A stretch of 64,000 nt of DNA from a virus (IMGVR_UViG_3300020204_000065:1-64000); one strand, 5' to 3'. Positions 1 through 6,025 are shown, counted from the stretch's first letter. The notes: generated by a model from the sequence alone, not told the origin. A program made the numbers and translations.

Positions 1-94
1 ACCACTGGAGATGATAAACAGTTGTTCGATTATTGCAGTGCGGGCAATAGATTGATTTGCCGCCTGCAATTAGATCAGTTGTTGCATGTGTCAT
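1..94 (-). CDS. Small zinc-ribbon-like protein, partial (3' end off window)
   Basis: The minus-strand frame opens with ATG at 94 and runs off the left edge, giving 31 visible residues. It contains a CPHC pair, as in a small zinc ribbon. No Shine-Dalgarno is present; the 5' leader is the hairpin element at 112-157 followed by a CA-rich spacer, the arrangement seen before other genes of this minus-strand cassette. That shared leader is the main reason to call it a gene. Function unknown. Confidence 0.55.
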   Translation of the reverse strand, partial: MTHATTDLIAGGKSIYCPHCNNRTTVYHLQW

Positions 95-111
95 GTTGAA
101 GTTAAAGTAAA

Positions 112-157
112 CCCTGGGACTTACACCACATTGTTATGTGGATGCCCAGGTGTAAAC
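112..157 (-). ncRNA. Structured leader RNA, copy L1
   Basis: Read on the minus strand, an outer CCTGGG/CCCAGG stem encloses a CAT / TGTAAGT internal loop and an inner CCACAT/ATGTGG hairpin. TTACACC upstream can alternatively pair with GGTGTAA, which uses the same bases as both stems, so the two folds exclude each other. Copies with different inner stems lie at 1145-1190 and 2403-2460, each about 20-35 nt before a start codon. Class unknown; a riboswitch or protein-binding leader is inferred. Confidence 0.65.
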
Positions 158-178
158 TGAAAAAAAGATTTAATACAG

Positions 179-946
179 ATGCCAGTACCTTTTAAGATTG
201 GTGGTGGACAAGGTTTTTATAATGGACAAATTGTTTTTGCTCCTGGTTTACAAGATGATTATGAAAGTTTTGTTAACGAAGGAAGGCTAAAAAGTAATTC
301 TTTAAGTTATGAAAACTTTAAACCTTTTACCAAGCAAAATGCAAGTGCTGCGTTTCAAAATTTCTTAGATCAAGTATCACCTGATCTTAATCAAAACGCT
401 CAGACGATCGAAGCATACCGTAATGCACTTGCTGGTGAGACGAAAACTACACCAATCGCTGGTGCTTTGATGCAAAGCATTAGTACAAACAAAGGACAGC
501 CAAGTAATGTGCAGATGATGCAGCAACTGATTGATGGTTTAACTAACAAAGGTCTTGTTTTTGAAGATGAAACCGGTTTAGTTGAGTTAACACCTGGTGG
601 TATTAACCTAAAATCAAATCGTGGATGGTCTGCTGGCATTAACCCACTTGGTGGTGAGGTTAATATTGGACCAATAGGCATACAAGGTACATGGGCTGGA
701 GACAAAAGTATTCAAGCAAAAATTAATCTGCAACCAGAAAGAATTTATCCAATGATGATGAGTAGCTTCTTGCCACCAGAAGTTGAAGAAGAAGGTCCTC
801 AATACTATGGCTTTGGGTTGCAGCAAAAAGTTCCTGTTGGAATGCAAAGAGGTCAAGGTTCCATTCCATTGTCTGCAGGCAGGCAATTAATGGAAGAACA
901 AACTGAAGATTACATGAGGCGGAATCCTAATTATCGATACCAATAA
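179..946 (+). CDS. Hypothetical phage protein, possible virion component
   Basis: A 255-residue protein, the only plus-strand gene within the minus-strand small-gene cassette. The middle is helical; residues about 140-195 are rich in Gly, Asn and Ile in a beta-strand-like pattern, and the C-terminus is Met/Gln-rich. That beta-like section resembles in style the C-terminus of the protein at 17839-18477, which hints at a structural role. There is no clear Shine-Dalgarno; its 5' region overlaps the back of leader L1. No family recognised. Confidence 0.7.
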   Translation: MPVPFKIGGGQGFYNGQIVFAPGLQDDYESFVNEGRLKSNSLSYENFKPFTKQNASAAFQNFLDQVSPDLNQNAQTIEAYRNALAGETKTTPIAGALMQSISTNKGQPSNVQMMQQLIDGLTNKGLVFEDETGLVELTPGGINLKSNRGWSAGINPLGGEVNIGPIGIQGTWAGDKSIQAKINLQPERIYPMMMSSFLPPEVEEEGPQYYGFGLQQKVPVGMQRGQGSIPLSAGRQLMEEQTEDYMRRNPNYRYQ

Positions 947-1116
947 ATTGTTGGTATTTCTATTCGTTGACATGTGTATACATAAGATGAAGCTGTGCAA
1001 ATGTAGTCTCTATTGAAACCATCCCAGATAAAGTTTTGACCATCTGAGTTGGCAATGTAACCAGTGCCAAGGTACTGTTGAATACAGACTACAGTTGTAC
1101 AAACGAAGTTAAGCAT
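931..1116 (-). CDS. Small Cys/Tyr-rich hypothetical protein
   Basis: A 61-residue protein rich in Cys, Tyr and Ile with no recognised family. The ATG at 1116 follows leader element L2 and a CA-rich spacer (CACTTCAATTCACC) without a Shine-Dalgarno, matching the neighbours in the cassette; this supports it being real. Its 3' end overlaps the end of the plus-strand gene 179-946 by 16 nt. Confidence 0.6.
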   Translation of the reverse strand: MLNFVCTTVVCIQQYLGTGYIANSDGQNFIWDGFNRDYICTASSYVYTCQRIEIPTIYWYR

Positions 1117-1144
1117 GGTGAATTGAAGTGAAGTTGGATTAAAG

Positions 1145-1190
1145 CCTGGGACTTACATACCGTACTTACGTCGGTAATGCCCAGGTATTG
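1145..1190 (-). ncRNA. Structured leader RNA, copy L2
   Basis: Second copy of the leader family. Outer stem CCTGGG/CCCAGG and internal loop CAT / TGTAAGT are conserved, but the inner stem is TACCG/CGGTA instead of CCACAT/ATGTGG. The competing pairing also covaries: ATACC with GGTAT here, ACACC with GGTGT in the other two. It lies upstream of the 61-residue gene at 931-1116. Confidence 0.65.
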
Positions 1191-1224
1191 GCATGTATTG
1201 GCTATTTGCGAATGGCAAACAATA

Positions 1225-1494
1225 CTACGGAAGTATTGTACAGTCATGAGGCAATCGTGGTGGAAGCATAATCCAACTTGTGTAGTTGGCACTGCTTCTG
1301 TCTACACGTATCAAACCATATTGTTCAAGTTTGATCAAGGCATTGAGATATTGTTCAAGCCTTGAGTTTTGACCGGGACACCTTGGCACATAACACGGTG
1401 TGTTCTTGTACTTATTCCTGTGATTCAGGAAGTACATGTAGAGGTTTCGTTGGTTGATACTCAACCCTACAGGTGTTGCCAATGTTGCCGTCAT
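1225..1494 (-). CDS. Small winged-helix-like hypothetical protein
   Basis: An 89-residue protein. Residues 15-75 read like a winged-helix fold: a first helix, a segment with two Cys, an amphipathic helix (LNALIKLEQYGLIRVD) and a two-stranded wing. This suggests DNA binding, but no named family is recognised. It starts 9 nt after the stop of the gene at 1503-1871, so probably the same transcript. Confidence 0.5.
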   Translation of the reverse strand: MTATLATPVGLSINQRNLYMYFLNHRNKYKNTPCYVPRCPGQNSRLEQYLNALIKLEQYGLIRVDRSSANYTSWIMLPPRLPHDCTILP

Positions 1495-1960
1495 CGGTTT
1501 GATCAGCAGTAGTGTGGTTTGGATTCGGAGTAGACCTTAGCGTAGTCGTTGGAGAAGTTGACTTCGTAGTTCGAGTACGTTGTTGAGAGGCCGAGGCTTG
1601 GCTGCTCGGCGATCTCGTATTCGTCAAAGTATTGGATGAAGGTTTGGACCGCTTGCTTCTTGGAGAAGATGCAGTGGGTAAGGACTGGATATCCTGCATG
1701 GTAGTACCATCCACCTTCTTCTGGACCGCCGTAGTTGAGCGTGGTTTCGTGGACGGTGATAGTCGTTGGGTCTTGGTGCTCCCACTCTTGGTGAGTGGAG
1801 TATCGTTGGATGGCAAGTCTTGCTTTCCACGTACGTGGGTAGAACTTGCGGAGTTCAGAGACGTAAGACATTTGAGTGCGTCGATGAGGATTTCAATGAG
1901 GATGGAAATGATGACAATGATGTGAAGAACAATGTCATCTTCTTGAAGTTTCTTAGTCAT
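1412..1960 (-). CDS. Short transmembrane frame, possibly frameshifted into the next gene
   Basis: The ATG at 1960 overlaps the stop of the upstream gene (ATGA coupling). The first 30 residues form a convincing hydrophobic helix (IVLHIIVIISILIEILI). After about residue 32 the frame becomes Ser/Thr/Pro-rich and low in complexity, typical of a non-coding frame, exactly where the well-formed ORF 1503-1871 begins in another frame. Either a small membrane protein with a spurious extension, a programmed frameshift joining the two, or a sequencing indel. Coordinates give the full open frame. Confidence 0.35.
   Translation of the reverse strand: MTKKLQEDDIVLHIIVIISILIEILIDALKCLTSLNSASSTHVRGKQDLPSNDTPLTKSGSTKTQRLSPSTKPRSTTAVQKKVDGTTMQDIQSLPTASSPRSKRSKPSSNTLTNTRSPSSQASASQQRTRTTKSTSPTTTLRSTPNPNHTTADQTDDGNIGNTCRVEYQPTKPLHVLPESQE
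1503..1871 (-). CDS. Hypothetical protein
   Basis: A 122-residue protein rich in Tyr, Trp and charged residues (for example GGWYYHAGYPVLTHCIF) with protein-like composition throughout. No family recognised. Its ATG lies inside the upstream membrane-helix frame, so it may be a separate gene or the second half of a frameshifted product. Confidence 0.6.
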   Translation of the reverse strand: MSYVSELRKFYPRTWKARLAIQRYSTHQEWEHQDPTTITVHETTLNYGGPEEGGWYYHAGYPVLTHCIFSKKQAVQTFIQYFDEYEIAEQPSLGLSTTYSNYEVNFSNDYAKVYSESKPHYC

Positions 1961-2144
1961 TGATAATGTACCTCTCGTTGTAGTGGTCACAAGCATTGCG
2001 TTCGGCAGATGAAATTTCATCAATGCCATCCCAATCAGATTGATTGGATTCACGCATAGCTTCTTCTAGTTCGTATGCACGATCAGCCATGGCATCAAGC
2101 AGATCAGTATTGTAGTTTTCATCAAGTGTTTGAAGGTTAGTCAT
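1953..2144 (-). CDS. Small acidic hypothetical protein
   Basis: A 63-residue acidic, helical protein (AMADRAYELEEAMRES region). I place the start at the ATG at 2144, preceded by CACTCAATTCAAACC, the CA-rich spacer without Shine-Dalgarno used across this cassette; a longer in-frame start at 2189 lacks this context. Its stop overlaps the next start in an ATGA junction. Function unknown. Confidence 0.6.
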   Translation of the reverse strand: MTNLQTLDENYNTDLLDAMADRAYELEEAMRESNQSDWDGIDEISSAERNACDHYNERYIIND

Positions 2145-2172
2145 GGTTTGAATTGAGTGAAATGAACGGTTT

Positions 2173-2379
2173 TCAAAAGGTATTGGCAACTCTTGTGGCT
2201 AATTCGTCAACAAGAGTTGGACCATCTTCTTTGAATGCAATCTCATATTGTTCACGCTCGTCTTCGTCAAGCAAAGAACCAAGCGTGTGATGAGCATGAT
2301 AAAAAGCTAGTGCATTGACGATGGCATACTTCTCATCAACGTTGATGATGAGGTGATACCGTTTGTTGTCTTCAGTCAT
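2173..2379 (-). CDS. Small hypothetical protein under leader L3
   Basis: A 68-residue acidic protein with no recognised family. The chosen ATG at 2379 follows leader L3 and the spacer CAGTTCACTTCAAC; the spacer and start context closely match those downstream of leader L1, which argues for this start over the in-frame ATG at 2439 that lies within the leader hairpin. Confidence 0.6.
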   Translation of the reverse strand: MTEDNKRYHLIINVDEKYAIVNALAFYHAHHTLGSLLDEDEREQYEIAFKEDGPTLVDELATRVANTF

Positions 2380-2402
2380 GTTGAAGTGAACTGAATGAAT
2401 GT

Positions 2403-2460
2403 CCTGGGGCTTACACCACTTGTTGAGAATGATTCTCAATAGTGGAGGCCCAGGTGTTTG
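2403..2460 (-). ncRNA. Structured leader RNA, copy L3, with extended inner hairpin
   Basis: Third copy. Outer CCTGGG/CCCAGG, internal loop containing TGTAAG, inner stem CCACT/AGTGG, extended by a 7-bp hairpin of TTGAGAA/TTCTCAA with a three-base loop. Competing pair ACACC/GGTGT is retained. The extension is the same 15-mer (TGAGAATNATTCTCA) found at 5775-5789. Confidence 0.65.
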
Positions 2461-2475
2461 TGGTGTTGCCGTTGA

Positions 2476-2955
2476 TCAGATCTTGACTTGACGCCAAGAC
2501 AAACCCTTATGAATGTTGGAAATTGTGTGGTGGCTAACTGAATAGCCTTCGGCAATCTTTTCGTAAGCTTGCTGCCTAGAACCAAAACGATTCATCGTCT
2601 TGTCATCAGACAGCATCAGCTTAATTTCACGAACAGACTCAGGTGTTAACTTGCAGTTACCTATAGGTGGCTTACGTTGTTTCATGGCAACAACAGTAGT
2701 CTTCTTTGAGCTTTTCCTTGCCAGCTCTTCGAGATAAGCAAGGCCTTCTTCCTTGGACATAGTCAGCCCATCCTCCCGTACCTGCGACTGTTGCAGAGGG
2801 GGACGGGGGGTTGTCTGGATCCAAGGTGTTTTGACGGGAAAGCCAAGAGTGACAGATGTTCCATCCTTAAGGACAGAGATTGTTACCTTGCCATCCCTGG
2901 TAATGACAGAGACGTGGTCTGGTGCTGTGACATCAAACTGGCTGAGTGCGTCCAT
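2476..2955 (-). CDS. HTH regulator-like protein
   Basis: A 159-residue protein. The N-terminal half is beta-rich (residues 15-45); a Lys-rich linker follows, and residues 103-159 form a helix-turn-helix of the type seen at the C-terminus of HNH homing endonucleases (AYEKIAEGYSVSHHTISN). The same kind of domain ends the intron-associated HNH protein at 22104-22664. The likely role is DNA binding, possibly control of this cassette. A 13-bp hairpin lies in its leader at 2998-3027. Confidence 0.6.
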   Translation of the reverse strand: MDALSQFDVTAPDHVSVITRDGKVTISVLKDGTSVTLGFPVKTPWIQTTPRPPLQQSQVREDGLTMSKEEGLAYLEELARKSSKKTTVVAMKQRKPPIGNCKLTPESVREIKLMLSDDKTMNRFGSRQQAYEKIAEGYSVSHHTISNIHKGLSWRQVKI

Positions 2956-2997
2956 GTCTTTAATTGAGATGAGTGCAGTGGATGCAAGTAGAGAATA

Positions 2998-3027
2998 GCT
3001 GGCACCTGCAAAGATGCAAGTACCAGC
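2998..3027 (-). promoter_or_regulatory. Strong leader hairpin
   Basis: On the minus strand GCTGGTACTTGCA pairs with TGCAGGTGCCAGC (13 pairs, two G-U) around a 4-nt loop. It sits 43 nt upstream of the start at 2955, comparable with the spacing of the other leader hairpins, but its sequence is unrelated to L1-L3. Confidence 0.5.
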
Positions 3028-3063
3028 TGTAGCGTCTTACGTTTGCGTGACACCAGATGTGGT

Positions 3064-3291
3064 CTAGTCGTGTGGAATGAAGTCGGAATCGTTAAGCAGC
3101 TGATGCACTGACAAGCAGTCCTCAGCAATTTCATCTGGGGTGCAGCCTTCCCAATCCTCTGTTTGATTCTCAACCACCTCGCAGCCAATGTCTTCGAGTT
3201 GATCAGAGAACAAAACAAAGGTTTGAGCTGTGCCCCAGACGTGGGCATAACGACCGCTTTGATCAGCGACCAGGGCGACGTGTGTTCTCAT
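3064..3291 (-). CDS. Small acidic hypothetical protein
   Basis: A 75-residue protein, strongly acidic in its second half (TEDWEGCTPDEIAEDCL). The N-terminus resembles a beta-hairpin (THVALVADQSGRYAHVWG). The start at 3291 lies inside the 3' end of the upstream membrane-protein gene (29-nt overlap). No Shine-Dalgarno. Function unknown. Confidence 0.55.
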   Translation of the reverse strand: MRTHVALVADQSGRYAHVWGTAQTFVLFSDQLEDIGCEVVENQTEDWEGCTPDEIAEDCLSVHQLLNDSDFIPHD

Positions 3292-3466
3292 TGTTCTGTG
3301 GATTGAGGTTAGTAATGTCGACGCCAACCATGGCACCTGCCGTCATCACTGCGATAGCAATGACGAAGAGGGTGCATAAGACATTGAAACGGCGTGTCTC
3401 ACGAGACTCACCGTAAGAATCAAGTCTGATGTAACGGTTGCGTCCGAGTCGTGTTGTGTGTTTCAT
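3263..3466 (-). CDS. Small single-pass membrane protein
   Basis: A 67-residue protein: basic N-terminal 28 residues, then a transmembrane helix (VLCTLFVIAIAVMTAGAM, about residues 29-48) and a short polar tail. The ATG at 3466 lies one base after the stop of the upstream gene, so translation is probably coupled. Function unknown. Confidence 0.55.
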   Translation of the reverse strand: MKHTTRLGRNRYIRLDSYGESRETRRFNVLCTLFVIAIAVMTAGAMVGVDITNLNPQNNENTRRPGR

Positions 3467-3467
3467 G

Positions 3468-3737
3468 TCAGTTAGTAGCGAGGATGTAACGAACACAAAC
3501 CAAAGGATCTGGTTTGAACCCAGGCGGTAGTTCTTCTGCGTAGAACCACTCGCCTTTGACATCAATTGAGATTGTGTCGTAGTTTTCAATAAGTCCCAAA
3601 GCATTGTTGTACTTGGTGCACCAAATGATGTATACACAATTGGACTCAAACAATATGTAGTAAGAGTCTTTGTCTATTCCAAAATCATTGAGTGCCTTTT
3701 GAATGTCTGAGTTGTCAATTGTGATTGGTAATGACAT
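3468..3737 (-). CDS. Hypothetical protein with two-hairpin leader
   Basis: An 89-residue, aromatic and acidic protein with no recognised family. The start at 3737 is chosen because it follows leader R1 (3757-3798) and an unstructured spacer; the longer frame to 3785 would start inside the leader hairpin. Function unknown. Confidence 0.6.
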   Translation of the reverse strand: MSLPITIDNSDIQKALNDFGIDKDSYYILFESNCVYIIWCTKYNNALGLIENYDTISIDVKGEWFYAEELPPGFKPDPLVCVRYILATN

Positions 3738-3756
3738 AGTGTTGTATGCAATGGAT

Positions 3757-3798
3757 GCAGGATTTTCAGTCCTGCAGAAACCCATCGAAATCGATGGG
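3757..3798 (-). promoter_or_regulatory. Two-hairpin leader, copy R1
   Basis: Two successive hairpins on the minus strand: CCCATCGA/TCGATGGG with a 2-nt loop, then GCAGGA/TCCTGC with a 7-nt loop. TTT(A)CTGCAGGACT is shared with copy R2 at 4236-4274. Both precede small genes with CA-rich, Shine-Dalgarno-free spacers. Confidence 0.5.
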
Positions 3799-3815
3799 AA
3801 TGTGCAAGAGTGATA

Positions 3816-4211
3816 TCAGAAAGCAATCTCTTCCAGCGTAGGAGTTGCCATTGGTGTAGCCTCCGGCTTAGGCTGAGGCTTGGAACCAAAGGCATAACTC
3901 ATGCAACGGAATTGTACTTCCGGCATCTTGAGCGGTGTCAGGACATCGTCTTTCATGTAGAAAGCACGAATGCCTCTGATGGTACCGCTGATGGTCAGCT
4001 CTTGCCCTACGACAAGAGTGCCATTGTTGTATGCCGTAAGCAACCCGTTGCTGTTGGTGAACTTGATACGGAGGTCTGCTGTTTCGGAGATGGTATGGAC
4101 CAGGGATACAGCAAGGAACTTGCGATCCTGGTACTCAGCCACCTCCATGTGAGCAATACGTCCGTGCAGTACGGTTTGCTGGAAGTCAGGGAGCTTCTTG
4201 TAGTCAGTCAT
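3816..4211 (-). CDS. Putative OB-fold single-stranded DNA-binding protein
   Basis: A 131-residue protein. Alternating strands over residues 14-105 (GQELTISGTIRGIRAFYM) fit an OB fold; then comes a Pro/Lys linker (KPQPKPEATPMATP) and an acidic-aromatic tip LEEIAF. SSB proteins share this plan, ending in a DDxxPF-like tip that recruits replication partners; the tip here is similar but not identical. The start at 4211 follows leader R2 and the spacer CAACTCAACTCAATTCAA. Function is inferred from architecture, not from a clear family match. Confidence 0.5.
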   Translation of the reverse strand: MTDYKKLPDFQQTVLHGRIAHMEVAEYQDRKFLAVSLVHTISETADLRIKFTNSNGLLTAYNNGTLVVGQELTISGTIRGIRAFYMKDDVLTPLKMPEVQFRCMSYAFGSKPQPKPEATPMATPTLEEIAF

Positions 4212-4235
4212 TTGAATTGAGTTGAGTTGAACAAA

Positions 4236-4274
4236 GCAGGAGTTGAGTCCTGCAGTAAAGGGCCGTAGCCCCTT
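4236..4274 (-). promoter_or_regulatory. Two-hairpin leader, copy R2
   Basis: On the minus strand AAGGG/CCCTT hairpin, then GCAGGA/TCCTGC with a 6-nt loop. The second hairpin and its flank match copy R1 while the first has an unrelated sequence, so the two-hairpin plan is conserved more than the sequence. Confidence 0.5.
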
Positions 4275-4284
4275 AGAGCAAGAA

Positions 4285-4494
4285 TCATTGGTTGACAATG
4301 TATTTAGTCTCGATGCAGTAATATGTATCGCCAAGAAAGCCACGGGAGAGAATCAGGTTATGACCTGGTCTCTGATGGCATGTGTCCTTGTAATACTGGT
4401 TGAGCATCTTCTGACCGATAACGGACAGAATCATGCCAACACCAGTGCCAAGGACAACGGCAATTACTGAATCTGAGAAGTAGTTGCGTGTCAT
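4285..4494 (-). CDS. Small membrane protein
   Basis: A 69-residue protein with an N-terminal transmembrane helix (residues 8-27, VIAVVLGTGVGMILSVIG) and a polar tail with two Cys. The ATG at 4494 follows CAACTCAACTGAAAC, the cassette's usual spacer. Function unknown. Confidence 0.55.
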   Translation of the reverse strand: MTRNYFSDSVIAVVLGTGVGMILSVIGQKMLNQYYKDTCHQRPGHNLILSRGFLGDTYYCIETKYIVNQ

Positions 4495-4525
4495 GTTTCA
4501 GTTGAGTTGATTGTGTTGACTAAGA

Positions 4526-4768
4526 TCACATCATTTGGTAGATGCGTTCTTGTTCAAGGATGATACCTTCGTGATAGTAGTTCTCCATCTCGAGAAGCAT
4601 CTCCTTGATACCTGCGGGAACACCAAAGCCAAGGGTACGGACATCTCTGTCGTACCACTCGCCTTGAATGTTGAGCTTCTCGAAGTGAAGTTGTGTACTC
4701 TCACCGCCATACCATGCAACACGCAGGTTGTGTTCGCAGGAAGGCTGATAGATCATTACAGGAGTCAT
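4526..4768 (-). CDS. Hypothetical protein
   Basis: An 80-residue protein with beta-like N-terminus and a C-terminal acidic helix (IKEMLLEMENYYHEGIIL). I chose ATG at 4768; a GTG two codons upstream is also possible. The start overlaps or abuts the stop of the 55-residue gene at 4771-4938, suggesting coupled translation. Function unknown. Confidence 0.55.
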   Translation of the reverse strand: MTPVMIYQPSCEHNLRVAWYGGESTQLHFEKLNIQGEWYDRDVRTLGFGVPAGIKEMLLEMENYYHEGIILEQERIYQMM

Positions 4769-4770
4769 GG

Positions 4771-4938
4771 TCACTTGGTAGAGATGAGGTTGGCTAGTGC
4801 GTTGCGGTAACCATTAACTTCATGAGTCAATGCTTCACGACGCACTTTGAGCTGAGCTTTGACGTGCTCAGGAGTTTGGTTTTGAGCAACCTTGACCGCT
4901 GCTGCGGCAAGGAGCTGGGACAAACGTTGACGAATCAT
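4771..4938 (-). CDS. Small helical hypothetical protein
   Basis: A 55-residue, Ala/Leu/Arg-rich protein predicted to be all helix (QRLSQLLAAAAVKVAQ; HEVNGYRNALANLIST). Its composition is protein-like and its stop adjoins the next start, which fits the compact cassette. Function unknown. Confidence 0.5.
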   Translation of the reverse strand: MIRQRLSQLLAAAAVKVAQNQTPEHVKAQLKVRREALTHEVNGYRNALANLISTK

Positions 4939-5016
4939 GTTGCGTTAAGTGGATGCCACGGGATTGTGGCAAGTCCTGGCCAAGGGATTGCACCCTGGCA
5001 CGCCGCTTTAACGGAC

Positions 5017-5205
5017 TCAGATGTTGTAACCGTTGGTGATGCACCAGTCACGGTGGATTTGATCAGCCTCCTTAGGCCAGTCATGCGTACGACATTGTTC
5101 GGCAGTTGCCTTATCAATGAAGTATGCAGCGACTGGACCGCCAAGGATGCCAGAAACAAATGCAGTAACGATGACTGCTGCAAAAACGTTACGTGGTTCG
5201 ATCAC
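5017..5205 (-). CDS. Small membrane protein, GTG start
   Basis: A 62-residue protein with one transmembrane segment (VFAAVIVTAFVSGILGGPVAAYFI, about residues 7-30) and a polar tail with two Cys. The GTG at 5205 is the only plausible start. A tRNA-like three-way junction (5254-5297) lies in its leader. Function unknown. Confidence 0.5.
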   Translation of the reverse strand: MIEPRNVFAAVIVTAFVSGILGGPVAAYFIDKATAEQCRTHDWPKEADQIHRDWCITNGYNI

Positions 5206-5253
5206 TTGCGTGTCCTGTGGTGTGTGCGGTGCCCATCTCCGCTGGGGGCAATG

Positions 5254-5297
5254 CTGAGTGGGGGATTCGATCCCCCGGCATCACGCCTGGCACTCAG
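5254..5297 (-). ncRNA. tRNA-like three-way-junction leader
   Basis: On the minus strand CTGAGTG and CACTCAG close a junction with a GGC/GCC arm and a GGGGG/CCCCC arm whose loop is ATCGAAT. That arm looks like a tRNA T-arm (T55 C56 R57 A58 positions match). There is no anticodon arm, so it is not a working tRNA. It could be a leader fold or a relic. Confidence 0.4.
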
Positions 5298-5539
5298 TAG
5301 CAGTTGCAATAATCCAACTTGATCATTGCGTGTTTAACTGGAACCCATCCTCGGTTGGACTCCCTCTCTTCAGTGAATCTGATGTAGCGAGCTTGATGTT
5401 CATCTGTTGCGCCCTTCTTCCATGCAACAACTGTTGCCATGTCAAGAACGTCGCTCTGGTCCAGCTGAACCCGCGCTTCCCATCCCATTGCCTCGGCTTT
5501 CGCCTTGGCTTCCATCGCCATCTTGTTAGTCTTGTTCAT
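5294..5539 (-). CDS. Hypothetical protein, first gene of the minus cassette
   Basis: An 81-residue protein with a Lys/Ala-rich N-terminal helix and a mixed C-terminal part (ARYIRFTEERESNRGWVPV) reminiscent of small phage proteins with a WVPVKH-like ending. It is nearest to the non-coding region and would be the first gene transcribed leftward. A small ACGTC/GACGT hairpin lies in its leader. Function unknown. Confidence 0.55.
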   Translation of the reverse strand: MNKTNKMAMEAKAKAEAMGWEARVQLDQSDVLDMATVVAWKKGATDEHQARYIRFTEERESNRGWVPVKHAMIKLDYCNCY

Positions 5540-5687
5540 GAGTAACTCGTTGTGTTGCGGTGGTGTAGTGCTACGTTTAACGTCCAGCTCGACGTGAACG
5601 AATCAATCCCTCATTGTTAACACAAAGTAAAGATTGAAGTCCGTTCTCGCTCACTGTCCTATTTCGAGCGCCAGAGAACGCGGGAAG

Positions 5688-5720
5688 TTTTCCACAATTT
5701 GGTGTGGAAACTGTGGAAAA
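5688..5720. other. Cluster of three DnaA boxes
   Basis: TTTTCCACA at 5688-5696 matches the DnaA box reported for Synechococcus. On the other strand TGTGGAAAA (5712-5720) is a perfect box and TGTGGAAAC (5703-5711) has one mismatch; these two are exactly adjacent. Three 9-mers in 33 bp is far above chance. Host-DnaA-dependent initiation is inferred. Confidence 0.6.
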
Positions 5721-5739
5721 ACCCCCACATTCCTCGGTC

Positions 5740-5755
5740 GATACGAATTCGTATC
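5740..5755. promoter_or_regulatory. 16-bp perfect palindrome
   Basis: GATACGAATTCGTATC reads identically on both strands and lies 20 bp from the DnaA boxes. It is suitable for a dimeric regulator; the binder is unknown. Confidence 0.4.
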
Positions 5756-5772
5756 AAAAATCCGATGATATT

Positions 5773-5791
5773 AATGAGAATCATTCTCAAT
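5773..5791. promoter_or_regulatory. Fur-box-like inverted repeat
   Basis: TGAGAATCATTCTCA is a 7-1-7 inverted repeat fitting the relaxed Fur consensus (TGANAATNATTNTCA). The same 15-mer apart from the centre base occurs inside leader L3 at 2424-2438. Host iron-dependent control is possible but unproven. Confidence 0.4.
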
Positions 5792-5978
5792 TAACTCACG
5801 CGGTTCTTTTTTTCTACGCACGCTCTCCCTCGGTTGGGGGGTGGGAGAAGCGTCAGGTAATTTTGTACCCTTTTCAGAACTGTATAGGGCCTCTTTTTGT
5901 ACGTGTAGATACAAAAAATTAGGTATTATCCCTACTTTGTACGTAAACTTCCTTGTTATCCCAAAAATTTACACAAAA

Positions 5979-6000
5979 AAGCCGGGTTCAACCCCGGCTT
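5979..6000 (-). terminator. Rho-independent terminator
   Basis: AAGCCGGG/CCCGGCTT, an 8-bp stem with a 6-nt loop followed by six U on the minus strand, placed directly after the stop of the gene at 6026-6238. Confidence 0.8.
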
Positions 6001-6025
6001 ACTACCTGAAAATTACATTGTTGTT

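Larger units (their letters stand above)
5540..6025. other. Non-coding control region, candidate replication origin
   Basis: A 486-base stretch without a convincing gene. It separates the leftward small-gene cassette from a leftward gene at 6026 and the rightward virion module. It contains a DnaA-box cluster (5688-5720), a 16-bp palindrome (5740-5755), a Fur-like site (5773-5791), AT-rich sequence, two copies of TTTGTACGT (5896, 5936; a third is at 6040) and a terminator (5979-6000). Origin function is inferred from the box cluster. Confidence 0.5.

Noticed and set aside
5254-5297. Functional tRNA gene
   Set aside because: No anticodon arm or full D-arm; only the T-arm and acceptor look tRNA-like.
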